Source of the DNA: Halochromatium sp.
GTDB lineage: Bacteria > Pseudomonadota > Gammaproteobacteria > Chromatiales > Chromatiaceae
Direction: 5' to 3'
NCBI GenBank assembly: GCA_010912705.1
Contig: POWB01000008.1
Coordinates: 69,028 to 133,027, forward strand
Length of the DNA: 64,000 nucleotides
Shown here: piece by piece, positions 57,005 to 64,000 of the stretch
Position numbering within the stretch: the first letter of the stretch is position 1
Layout of the letters: every line of letters starts with the position of its first letter
Made by a program: the position numbers and the translations under genes
The notes under the pieces: model-generated
Databases searched by the model: none
What the model was told of the DNA's origin: nothing
What the model saw: only the letters and a program-made list of their open reading frames with translations

Positions 57005-57829
57005 ATGGCCTTCAATCGCCTCTTGCTCAGCCGCAGGGCAATGCAGCCTCATCGCCAACCGACTAGCCAGAACGGGCTGCACTGGCTTGAGCGCATCGGC
57101 CTGGGTGCCATCACGCTCAAGCTCTGCATTGAACTCTATGTTGGGGTGTTATTCGGGCGGGCGCAGCTTGACCTGCCAGCCCTCGCGCAAGCGCTGCGGC
57201 AAGCGGGGCTCTCGGTGTTTCCTGCCTTGACCCTGGTCGCGGCAGCGGCGGGCATCATCCTCGGCCAGCAGGCCGCCAGTCTGCTCGCCGAGATCAACCT
57301 GCCTGGACTCATCTTGGTACCGGTGATCTATGCAGTGACCATGGAGCTGGTGCCGCTGCTGGTTGGCATCCTGGTCGCCGGCCGCGCCGGTGTTGCCCTA
57401 GCCGCTCGCCAGGCAACCCTGGTCGCGAGCGGACAGGTCGACGGACTCTTGGTCAGTGGCTTGAATCCCATCCAGTTCACCACCGGCCCGGTGCTGCCGG
57501 CGATGCTTGCGATGTCATTCGCCCTAGCCATCTGGGGAACCCTGGTCGCGCTCGGCGCCACGATGCTCTGGCTAGTCGTCGTTGCTGATGTCCCGGCTTA
57601 TCTGTTCAATAACGCATTGCGACAAGCCCTGACGCCATCGGATGTGATTGAGGCCCTTAGCAAGCCGCTGATCTTTGCCCTGGTGGTCGCCTTGATCGCC
57701 ACCGCCAACGGCATCGCCGCCGGGCGCGATATTGCCGGCGTCAGCCGAGCCGCCACCGACACCATGATCGGTGCCGTCACCGCCATCCTGCTGATCGATC
57801 TCGGCTTTGTGCTGGCCCCCTGGTCGTGA
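57005..57829 (+). CDS. MlaE-type ABC transporter permease (MCE system)
   Basis: The 274-aa membrane protein matches MlaE/YrbE permeases: LPGLILVPVIYAVTMELVPLLVGILVAGR split over the central helices, then VDGLLVSGLNPIQF and SDVIEALSKPLIFALVVALIA. It should form a homodimer that carries lipids between the inner membrane and an MCE ring. First gene of a four-gene operon; the next starts inside its stop (GTGA). Confidence 0.9.
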   Translation: MAFNRLLLSRRAMQPHRQPTSQNGLHWLERIGLGAITLKLCIELYVGVLFGRAQLDLPALAQALRQAGLSVFPALTLVAAAAGIILGQQAASLLAEINLPGLILVPVIYAVTMELVPLLVGILVAGRAGVALAARQATLVASGQVDGLLVSGLNPIQFTTGPVLPAMLAMSFALAIWGTLVALGATMLWLVVVADVPAYLFNNALRQALTPSDVIEALSKPLIFALVVALIATANGIAAGRDIAGVSRAATDTMIGAVTAILLIDLGFVLAPWS

Positions 57830-58749
57830 GCGAACAGGAACCGACAACAGCTGCCAGCCGCGTCTGGATGCGAGCGCCTTGGCGGCGCCAGCCCGGCGTG
57901 GAAGCCACAGCTAACGCGCCAGCCAAAGCTCAGGCCCAAGCCGAGACAGAGCCTCAGCCCCAACAGGGCGCGGCAACGGCAGCCGCACCAGCAACCACAA
58001 AGGGAACTGCAACCGAGCCGTTGATTCAGCTACAGCGGGTGTTTCAGCATGTCAATGGCCGCTGTGCCCTGAACGATCTGACCCTATCAGTGCAGAGGGG
58101 CGATGCCCTACTACTGATCGGTCCCAATGGTGCCGGCAAGAGCCTCAGCCTGCGCCTGATGCTCGGGCTCGACCAGCCCTCCGCCGGCTCGATCAAGCTG
58201 TTCGGACAAGATCTGGCCAGACTGAATGATGCGCGCCTGAACCGGCTGCGCGGTCGCCTTGGCGTGGTGCTCCAAGGCGGCTCGCTGCTCGATGAGCTGA
58301 CCCTGCTCGAGAACCTGCTGCTCCCGCTGCGCGCCCAGCCGCGCCCTCGCGCCACCCTCTCTCGCGCGGCCCGCTTGGTGATCACCCAGCTACAGCTCGA
58401 TGGCATGGCACATCATTATCCGCGCGCGCTGTCGCTCGGTCAGCAGCGCCGCGCCGAGCTGGCCAGGGCGCTGATCAATCAGCCCGAGCTGTTGATCTGT
58501 GACGGCCTCAGCGATGGACTCGACCGCCCCGCCCTACGCGAGATCCTCAGCATCCTGCAAGTGCAGCGGGAGACGCGCGGGCTGACCTTCATCGCCACCG
58601 ATAATGCGATGCTCGAGGTGATTGGCCCCAACGACCGCGTTGCCGTGATGGATCGCGGCTGTTTACTCTTCGACGGCACACGCGCTGGCTTAGAAGCCAG
58701 CAGCGCCGATCAGCTTGAGCTTCGCACCATCCTCGAGGGACATCCCTAA
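57826..58749 (+). CDS. MlaF-type ABC ATPase with non-canonical catalytic residues
   Basis: The 307-aa protein has an N-terminal Ala/Gln-rich extension of about 60 residues, then Walker A LIGPNGAGKSLSL, Q-loop LGVVLQGGSLLDELT and signature LSLGQQRRAELARAL. Walker B reads ELLICDGLSDGLD: the catalytic Glu after Asp is Gly. The switch His segment reads TFIATDNAML, without His. Signature LSGGQ is LSLGQ. Hydrolysis as in MlaF would be impaired or use another route. It starts with GTG 57826. Confidence 0.88.
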   Translation: MSEQEPTTAASRVWMRAPWRRQPGVEATANAPAKAQAQAETEPQPQQGAATAAAPATTKGTATEPLIQLQRVFQHVNGRCALNDLTLSVQRGDALLLIGPNGAGKSLSLRLMLGLDQPSAGSIKLFGQDLARLNDARLNRLRGRLGVVLQGGSLLDELTLLENLLLPLRAQPRPRATLSRAARLVITQLQLDGMAHHYPRALSLGQQRRAELARALINQPELLICDGLSDGLDRPALREILSILQVQRETRGLTFIATDNAMLEVIGPNDRVAVMDRGCLLFDGTRAGLEASSADQLELRTILEGHP

Positions 58750-58765
58750 GCGCCCGAATAACGCC

Positions 58766-59860
58766 ATGAGCCGATTGAATCGTCTTTACTCACCGCCCGA
58801 GCTAGGCGCACCCGGCAAGCGCCAGGCGCATGGCCGCCAGCGTGATCTCGCGCTCGCAGGCCTGTTCGTGCTCGCCATGCTCGGCCTCGTGCTGGCTATC
58901 CTGATCCTGCTGGCACCTGGCCTGTTCACCGGCTATACCTTGCGCGCCTATTTCCCCGACGCCGATGGCATCGATAGCGGCATCGATGTGATGCAAGAGG
59001 GTTTTGTCATTGGTCGGGTGCGCTCCCTAGATCCGGTCTTCCGCGACGCCAGCGACCGCAACGACTGCCCGCGACCAACCAGAGCACGCGCGCCTGACCT
59101 GCCCTGCTTTCGCGCCACGCTCAGCATCCAGCAAGACTGGCCGGTACCCACCGATAGTCAGGCACAACTGGCACCTGCAGGACTGCTACAGGGCAACATT
59201 ATTCGCATCCTCCCCGGCACTGCGGCGACCACCTTGAGCGCCGGCAGCGACATCCCCACCATCGCCCGCGAGCCGGATCTGGCGATGCAGATCAGCGCCA
59301 CCATGGAGCAAGCGCAGCGCACCATCGACGAAGTCATCCGGCCAACGCTGAGCCGCCTGCAAGAGCGCATCCAAGGGCTGTTGGCGATGTTCAAGGACGG
59401 CCAAGACGGCAGCGGCGAGCTAGGTGCTGATCTGGGTCAGGGCTTGGGCACAGTGATGAGCAATCTGGTCGAGGTCAGCGCCAACATCGAGCAGAGCATC
59501 AACCCCGAGCAGATTCGCGAGATCATGGGCGCCGTGCAAACCTTATCGGACAATCTCGCGGCAGTCTCAGCGGCCCTGCCAGCGCGCACCGAAGAGATCC
59601 AGAACGCAATCCAGCGTTACGCGGCGCTGGCCGACGAGCTGCAGCAATTGGTCCAGGCTAGCCGCCCGAGCGTCCAAGGCTCGCTAGACGATGTCGACTA
59701 TCTGCTCCAAGAGCTCTCTGCCGCCCTAGCGCCAATCCTGACCAATATCGAGACGGCATCGCGCAATCTCTCCGCACTCTCGCGTGAGTTGCGCGAAGAT
59801 CCCGTCTCATTGCTGCGCGGGCAAGCCCAGGAGGACCAATCACCATGGTTCAATCGCTGA
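58766..59860 (+). CDS. MCE (MlaD-type) lipid-binding protein
   Basis: From ATG 58766 the 364-aa protein has one transmembrane helix (LFVLAMLGLVLAILILLAPG), an MCE domain (RAYFPDADGIDSGIDVMQEGFVIGRV in two blocks; LAPAGLLQGNIIRILPG), and a long C-terminal helical region (RTIDEVIRPTLSRLQERIQ, later YAALADELQQLVQ). MCE proteins form hexameric rings that carry phospholipid across the periplasm. The start near the previous stop fits operon structure. Confidence 0.9.
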   Translation: MSRLNRLYSPPELGAPGKRQAHGRQRDLALAGLFVLAMLGLVLAILILLAPGLFTGYTLRAYFPDADGIDSGIDVMQEGFVIGRVRSLDPVFRDASDRNDCPRPTRARAPDLPCFRATLSIQQDWPVPTDSQAQLAPAGLLQGNIIRILPGTAATTLSAGSDIPTIAREPDLAMQISATMEQAQRTIDEVIRPTLSRLQERIQGLLAMFKDGQDGSGELGADLGQGLGTVMSNLVEVSANIEQSINPEQIREIMGAVQTLSDNLAAVSAALPARTEEIQNAIQRYAALADELQQLVQASRPSVQGSLDDVDYLLQELSAALAPILTNIETASRNLSALSRELREDPVSLLRGQAQEDQSPWFNR

Positions 59861-60597
59861 AGCGACTGACGCACAAGCCGACTAGCAACCTGAGCGCGCA
59901 AGCACCGGTATTAGCAGAGGCATCCGCTCGCCATCATTGGGGCCAGCCCCTGAATGCGCGCCGATTCCCAAGATGGCGGTTGCTCGGCTGTCTGTTATTG
60001 ATCTTCCTCGCCAGCTGCGGCAGCTCCGGGCCAGCCCAGCGCGATCAGTTCTTTACCCTGCAGCCGAGGATGCGCACCACGCCGAGTGCCCAGACCGTCC
60101 CCGCCAGCCTGCTCGTTACACCCCTGGCATCACGGGGGTTTCTCGGCGGCACCCAGATCCTGTTTCGCACCGCCGCCGACCCACTCGAGGTGCAGCGCTA
60201 CGACCTGCTGCTCTGGGATGGCGTTCCAGGCAGGGCGCTCGCGGAGGCCCTGATCAGCGGCTTGCGCACTGCCGGCACCTTCCGCTATGTGGTCTCGGTC
60301 GCAGATCGGGCGCAGGCCGATTTCATACTCAACGGCGAGCTCAGTAGACTCGAGCACTTACCCACCGCCGACCCACCGCAGGTGAGCGCCGCCTTCAACC
60401 TGACGCTCATCGCCAACCGCAATCGAGCGATCCAATTTAGCCACAGCTATAGCGGCACCGAGCCGACCCCGGCGAGCACACCCGCGGGCATGGTAACGGC
60501 ATTCAATCACTTGACCGGGCAACTACTCTCGCAAGCCATTGCCGACATCCAGCGCCTGGCGCCCAAGCTCAGCGCTACCCGAGCCAGCGGCGACTGA
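59845..60597 (+). CDS. ABC-type transport auxiliary lipoprotein (MCE operon)
   Basis: The 250-aa protein has a lipoprotein signal (LLGCLLLIFLASCGSSG) and the auxiliary-lipoprotein domain (YDLLLWDGVPGRALAEALIS and DFILNGELSRLEHL), the family found after MCE genes, related to PqiC. It should sit in the outer membrane or contact the MCE ring. The N-terminal 45 residues before the signal are unusually long; a later start is possible. It overlaps the MCE gene by 16 bp. Confidence 0.87.
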   Translation: MVQSLKRLTHKPTSNLSAQAPVLAEASARHHWGQPLNARRFPRWRLLGCLLLIFLASCGSSGPAQRDQFFTLQPRMRTTPSAQTVPASLLVTPLASRGFLGGTQILFRTAADPLEVQRYDLLLWDGVPGRALAEALISGLRTAGTFRYVVSVADRAQADFILNGELSRLEHLPTADPPQVSAAFNLTLIANRNRAIQFSHSYSGTEPTPASTPAGMVTAFNHLTGQLLSQAIADIQRLAPKLSATRASGD

Positions 60598-60640
60598 CCC
60601 CTTGCATCAGCGCCCACTCACTGCCCCCTTCGCCGCCCTG

Positions 60641-62077
60641 ATGCCCACTGCGCTGAGCCAGATGCCGGTCGCCTGGCAGCAGCTGCGCATCCCCGCGCCG
60701 CCGCCAGCGCTCAAGCTCAGTCCCGCCGAGCAGAGCGCAAAGAGCTCGGAGGCAAGATTTGCACGGCGCAGCATCCAACAGCTGTTGATCAGCCAAGCAG
60801 CCAGCGCTGAGCCAACCGATCAGCTTGCCTTGATCGATAAGGCCTCGCCACATGCCTTGTTCGATCTGATGCTTGCCGAGGTCTCGCCATCAGGCGCAGG
60901 ACAGCCGCCCAAGCCCGATCCAAGCTCGGTGCTGCCGATCACCGCACAGGTGCTTTGGCAGACAGCGGCCAACTTCCAGCGCTTCGTCAGCGACCCCGAG
61001 CTGTGTGGTGACACAAACGAGCGTGGACCGGAGTCCGCGGCGGCAAGCCAGCCAGGCTGGCTACAGCTGGCCCTCAACTGCGACCCGAACACCAACGACC
61101 GCGAGAGCGTGCAGGCGCTCAAATCCTTTCACCTGCATCTGATCTACTGGCGTCCCGAGGAGCTTCGCGCCTTAGCGCGCATCGACCGGTTCGGGGATCA
61201 GCACGACCCTGCTCTGACCCGCCAATGTCTCGACCCGCTGAGCTTCATTGGCCCCCGTCTGCTCAATCACCGCCTCGCCGACCTTGAGCCCGAGTTGGAG
61301 CGCCTCGGAGCCACCCTGCTGCCGACCGATGCGACCGCGACCTGCGCTGGATGGCGCCCGATGGGCTGCCTGATCCAGTTGCCCCGCTGGGATCTGTTGG
61401 CAACATCGGACTTCGAGCGGCTGATTCGGCGGCTGCATCAGCGCTTGGACGAGACCGCTGGCATGCTGCTGCGCGCGATCACCGGCTATGAACAGCCACC
61501 GCCAGCCTGGCAGCGCCACCGACGGCTGCCGCTGCCGCAGATCGAGCGGAATCTGCAGCCGCTCGGCCTCAGCGCCGAATGCCGCGCTGACTTGCTTCGT
61601 CTCATTGGGCGACTGCGCGATCTCCCTGCACCGCTGGCGCGATTTTTGAGCCAGCGCTCGCCCGCCCAACGCATGCACTGCATGACCCTGAACCAACCCT
61701 GCTACAGCCTCTGCCTCAGCCCGATGGACGCGCAGGGCCAATCGACCATGGGCCGCGATGGACCGCTGCTGCTGAGCCTGCAGCTCAAACTGTTCTCGGG
61801 TATTGGTGGCGCTGGTCTGATCTCGTTGCCGGGTCTGCCGAGCGTGCGCGTGCTGCGCGGACAAGGATCGTTTTCGGCCATCGACTGGCAACGTCGCGCC
61901 AACTTCCAGCGACGTTTTGCCGCCTACAACACCGCGGCGCTGATGGCTCAGCGCGATGCGCGCACCCGCTGGCCAGATCCACCGAGTATCAGCGCTCAGC
62001 CCCACGTCAATCCACCACTGCGCTGCGGACCCATCGCTGAGTTCCAGCACGACTTCGGTTGGACGCCGGCGCGATGA
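60641..62077 (+). CDS. Large uncharacterised protein after the MCE operon
   Basis: The 478-aa frame from ATG 60641 (a longer frame opens at 60539 inside the lipoprotein gene) is strongly coding by codon bias. It has Leu/Gln/Arg-rich helical regions and blocks such as LDPLSFIGPRLLNHRLADLE, YEQPPPAWQRHRRLPLPQIE and LLSLQLKLFSGIGGAGLISLP split by linkers. No signal peptide or membrane helix is seen. I recognise no family. It lies 43 bp past the lipoprotein gene and may be part of that operon. Confidence 0.7.
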   Translation: MPTALSQMPVAWQQLRIPAPPPALKLSPAEQSAKSSEARFARRSIQQLLISQAASAEPTDQLALIDKASPHALFDLMLAEVSPSGAGQPPKPDPSSVLPITAQVLWQTAANFQRFVSDPELCGDTNERGPESAAASQPGWLQLALNCDPNTNDRESVQALKSFHLHLIYWRPEELRALARIDRFGDQHDPALTRQCLDPLSFIGPRLLNHRLADLEPELERLGATLLPTDATATCAGWRPMGCLIQLPRWDLLATSDFERLIRRLHQRLDETAGMLLRAITGYEQPPPAWQRHRRLPLPQIERNLQPLGLSAECRADLLRLIGRLRDLPAPLARFLSQRSPAQRMHCMTLNQPCYSLCLSPMDAQGQSTMGRDGPLLLSLQLKLFSGIGGAGLISLPGLPSVRVLRGQGSFSAIDWQRRANFQRRFAAYNTAALMAQRDARTRWPDPPSISAQPHVNPPLRCGPIAEFQHDFGWTPAR

Positions 62078-62153
62078 GGCTGAGCAGCGATGCACCAGCG
62101 CCGCCGATGACGGCGATCACGGCGACCAAATCGCCCCGCTGGACGCACTGACG

Positions 62154-63056
62154 ATGGACCTCGGTGCCTACGCACATCTGTGGATACTATTCTCGCTGCT
62201 GTCGGCGTTCTTTCACGCCTCACGGCTCGCGGTGACCAAGCATCTAAGCCTAACCCTTTCGGTTCGCGCGCTCACCCTCTACGTCAACCTCGCCAGCCTG
62301 CTGGTGACTCTGCCGCTGATCATCTGGCATCACGACTTTCCGTTCGAGGATCGCATCTATCTGCAGGTCGTCCTGCTGGGCGGGCTGATCTCCGGCTTGG
62401 GTGGCTGGTCGCTCAACGTCGCCATCCACCGCAGTGAGGTGTCGCTGGTCGGGCCGATCCTGACGCTGACCCCGGCTTTCGTGATCATCATCGAATGGCT
62501 GCTCACTGGCGCCTTACCGGGCGCGTTCGGCTTTCTCGGCATCGGCTTGCTGGTCATCGGCAGCTACATCCTCGCACTCAGTCACGAGCAAGAGGATTGG
62601 CATCGGCCACTACTGCGCCTGGTTACCAATCCCGGCAGCGCCTTCACCTTGACCGCCGCGGCCTGCTTCGCCACCGCCTCGACGCTCGGGCGCATCGGCA
62701 TCGAGCGCTCCGATCCGCTCTCGTTCGCGGTGATGGTTGCCATCATCAACCCAATCGTGCTGTTTACGCTATTCAGCGTTCAGGACCGGCGCTTCTATCG
62801 TGAAGTCCTGCCGCCGCAGCTGGCCCGCCAGGCGCGCCCTTTGCTGCTGCTCGGGGTGCTGTTCGCGCTGATGCGCATTGCCGACCAGATCGCGCTCAGC
62901 ATGACGCTCGCCAGCTACGCAATGGCGGTGAAGCGAACGGCAGGCATGTTCTCCGTGCTGATCGGCCGCTGGTATTTTGGCGAGGGCCGCACCCGCGCCA
63001 AGCTTGTCGGTAGTGCGGTGATGCTGATCGGCTTGTTCCTGCTGACGCAGCTCTAA
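62154..63056 (+). CDS. EamA/DMT superfamily transporter
   Basis: The 300-aa protein has ten hydrophobic segments in two EamA halves (WILFSLLSAFFHASRLAVTKHL; VGPILTLTPAFVIIIEWLLTG; AMAVKRTAGMFSVLIGRWYF; GSAVMLIGLFLL). These are metabolite exporters or permeases; substrate unknown. ATG 62154 agrees with the first helix. Confidence 0.9.
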   Translation: MDLGAYAHLWILFSLLSAFFHASRLAVTKHLSLTLSVRALTLYVNLASLLVTLPLIIWHHDFPFEDRIYLQVVLLGGLISGLGGWSLNVAIHRSEVSLVGPILTLTPAFVIIIEWLLTGALPGAFGFLGIGLLVIGSYILALSHEQEDWHRPLLRLVTNPGSAFTLTAAACFATASTLGRIGIERSDPLSFAVMVAIINPIVLFTLFSVQDRRFYREVLPPQLARQARPLLLLGVLFALMRIADQIALSMTLASYAMAVKRTAGMFSVLIGRWYFGEGRTRAKLVGSAVMLIGLFLLTQL

Positions 63057-63070
63057 CGCGCATGACGAGA

Positions 63071-63355
63071 TCACTGGAGGAGATCAGCGGTGGTCTCTGC
63101 TCTGGCCGCCTGACCAGCCAGCGTTGTTTGCAAGGAGGCGCGATCCCCAGAGGCGATCTCGACCTCAAAGACACCGCTCGCGCTGGCCAAGGCTGCCGGG
63201 CACGGCTGGCGGTGATAGACCTCGGTGTCGCGATCATAGAGGTGAACTTGGCAGTCCGGATTAGCCGTGTCACCGGCGGTAAGCTGCTCCAGTTGCACCC
63301 CGCCAACTTGAGCCAAACTGTCAGTTAAAACTTGCAAACCGACCTCTACGCGCAA
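63071..63355 (-). CDS. Possible small hypothetical protein opposite an intergenic region
   Basis: The minus-strand frame is GC-rich at third positions and has ordinary composition (NPDCQVHLYDRDTEVYHR). Its only candidate starts are TTG 63355 or internal codons, with no ribosome binding site seen. A plus-strand frame (63062-63328) covers the same DNA with poorer codon use. It could be a remnant of a larger gene. No family recognised. Confidence 0.35.
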   Translation of the reverse strand: MRVEVGLQVLTDSLAQVGGVQLEQLTAGDTANPDCQVHLYDRDTEVYHRQPCPAALASASGVFEVEIASGDRASLQTTLAGQAARAETTADLLQ

Positions 63356-63367
63356 AAACTGTCAGCT
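63316..63367 (+). promoter_or_regulatory. Paired CTGTCAG sites upstream of hipB
   Basis: AACTGTCAGTT (63316-63326, palindromic about its centre) and AACTGTCAGCT (63357-63367) are spaced 41 bp, about four helical turns. The second directly precedes the hipB ATG. They are good candidates for HipB operators. Confidence 0.45.
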
Positions 63368-63658
63368 ATGACTGACATCATCCGCTTCCCCGACGAACTC
63401 GGCACCCGAGTCCAGGCTCAGCGTGAAGCGCTCGGCCTGTCGAAGACCGAGCTTGCGCAACGCGCCGGCAAGGTGCGCGAGGTCGTCTACCGGATCGAGC
63501 GTGGCGAAGACGTCACCCTGTCCTCGCTAATGGCGGTGCTCGCGGCCCTCGGCTTGGTGATTCGGCTAGAAAGGGCCGGCCTGCCGACCATGCAAGAGGT
63601 CGCTGCCCGGTTCAGTCTGGATGAGGATGAGGATGAGGACGCCCCGGATGCTACCTGA
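63368..63658 (+). CDS. HipB-like XRE antitoxin
   Basis: From ATG 63368 the 96-aa protein has an N-terminal HTH (LGTRVQAQREALGLSKTELA, then REVVYRIERGEDVTLSSLM) typical of HipB antitoxins, and an acidic C-terminus (DEDEDEDAPDAT). It binds DNA and neutralises the kinase encoded next. It overlaps that gene by 11 bp. Confidence 0.85.
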   Translation: MTDIIRFPDELGTRVQAQREALGLSKTELAQRAGKVREVVYRIERGEDVTLSSLMAVLAALGLVIRLERAGLPTMQEVAARFSLDEDEDEDAPDAT

Positions 63659-64000
63659 GAAGATCCCGCTGCTGGAGGTCGCCATTGGTGAGCACCAGGG
63701 CGCCGGCCAGTTGCTGAAACACTCCATCTACGAATTCCGCTACCTGTCCGCCGAGCCGCGCCAGCCAGCCGTCGCCCTGCTGATGCCCGCCCGGTCGCAA
63801 CTGACCTGGCAGGCGGGCGACCTGTTCCCGAGCATGGACCAGAACCTGCCCGAGGGCGATCTGTTCATGCGCATCCGCGCGTTGTTCCCGAAACAACCGA
63901 CCACGCCGATGCACCTGCTGGCGCTGATTGGCGACAATGGCATTGGTCGTCTCGGCGCTTGCAGCAGACGAAAAACGACGAGCGCATCCCCGCGGCCCTG
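63648..64000 (+). CDS. HipA-like kinase toxin, N-terminal part (runs off window)
   Basis: ATG 63648 opens the HipA N-terminal domain (Couple_hipA): VAIGEHQGAGQLLKHSIYEF, RQPAVALLMPARSQL, GDLFPSMDQNLPEGDLF, LLALIGDNGIGRLG. HipA toxins phosphorylate glutamyl-tRNA synthetase or other targets. The kinase domain lies beyond the window. After GRLG the frame reads CSRRKTTSASP, unlike usual HipA sequence, so a frameshift near 63955 is possible; the other frame (ALAADEKRRAHPRG) is also open. Confidence 0.8.
   Translation, partial: MLPEKIPLLEVAIGEHQGAGQLLKHSIYEFRYLSAEPRQPAVALLMPARSQLTWQAGDLFPSMDQNLPEGDLFMRIRALFPKQPTTPMHLLALIGDNGIGRLGACSRRKTTSASPRP

Noticed and set aside
63062..63328. Plus-strand 88-codon frame before hipB
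   Set aside because: Codon use is worse than on the minus strand and there is no ribosome binding site or similarity.

Overview
The window is high-GC, densely coded chromosomal DNA. It most likely comes from a gammaproteobacterium of the Chromatiales / purple sulfur type. The grounds are gene content and local gene order (an lptM-lysA-dapF-DUF484-xerC block, priA, clpB, a FixLJ-like pair) and the tandem DUF1703-type AAA-ATPase genes, which are abundant in Chromatiaceae. The taxonomic call is inference. I recognised no rRNA, tRNA, CRISPR array or intact insertion sequence.

Layout. 1-9.5 kb: the start of an HNH nuclease gene, priA, a secreted Ala/Glu-rich protein, an acyltransferase (plsC-like), a receiver-HATPase regulator, a YaiI-family protein and two DEAD-box helicases (a DeaD/DbpA type and RhlE). 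9.5-12.8 kb: a patch of small toxin-antitoxin (TA) genes, many broken. It holds an AbrB antitoxin with a truncated VapC, a second antitoxin with another truncated PIN toxin, an intact MntA/HepT pair, a DUF2283 ORF running over a frame-disrupted DUF433 gene across an octamer repeat, a frameshifted secreted protein and an orphan RelE-like toxin. 12.8-33.7 kb: housekeeping and regulatory genes, including a PrpE/ACS-type acyl-CoA synthetase, cca, a UMF1-type MFS protein, FixJ/FixL-like regulators, a glyoxalase-II-like MBL protein, a large DUF349 protein, a second histidine kinase/response regulator pair, a sulfotransferase and a fasciclin protein. 33.8-38.5 kb: the xerC / DUF484 / dapF / lysA / lptM block on the minus strand, with low-complexity insertions in XerC and LysA. 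38.7-45.7 kb: an L,D-transpeptidase, an alpha/beta hydrolase, an SDR/DUF2867 protein, a CBS protein and clpB.

45.7-49.7 kb is an island. A methyltransferase with an N-terminal HTH and central Cys pairs converges on a small PD-(D/E)xK protein. Together they look like a self-regulating restriction-modification pair of a type I do not recognise. The island lies between the intact clpB and a 270-bp diverged, stop-containing copy of the clpB 3' end. 49.8-54.5 kb: a Cys-rich conserved small protein, then two near-identical AAA-ATPase/nuclease paralogues flanking a TacA/TacT module that has a clear operator-promoter. 54.6-64 kb: a Uma2 nuclease, a GNAT-nitrilase fusion, a four-gene MCE/Mla-type lipid transport operon whose ATPase lacks canonical catalytic residues, an unrecognised 478-aa protein, an EamA transporter, and a HipB/HipA module cut by the window end.

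A recurring property is short tandem repeats of 7-15 bp. They sit at gene 3' ends (plsC, the MBL gene, the SDR gene), inside coding regions (xerC, lysA) and at the DUF2283/DUF433 junction, which suggests replication slippage shapes gene ends and reading frames here.
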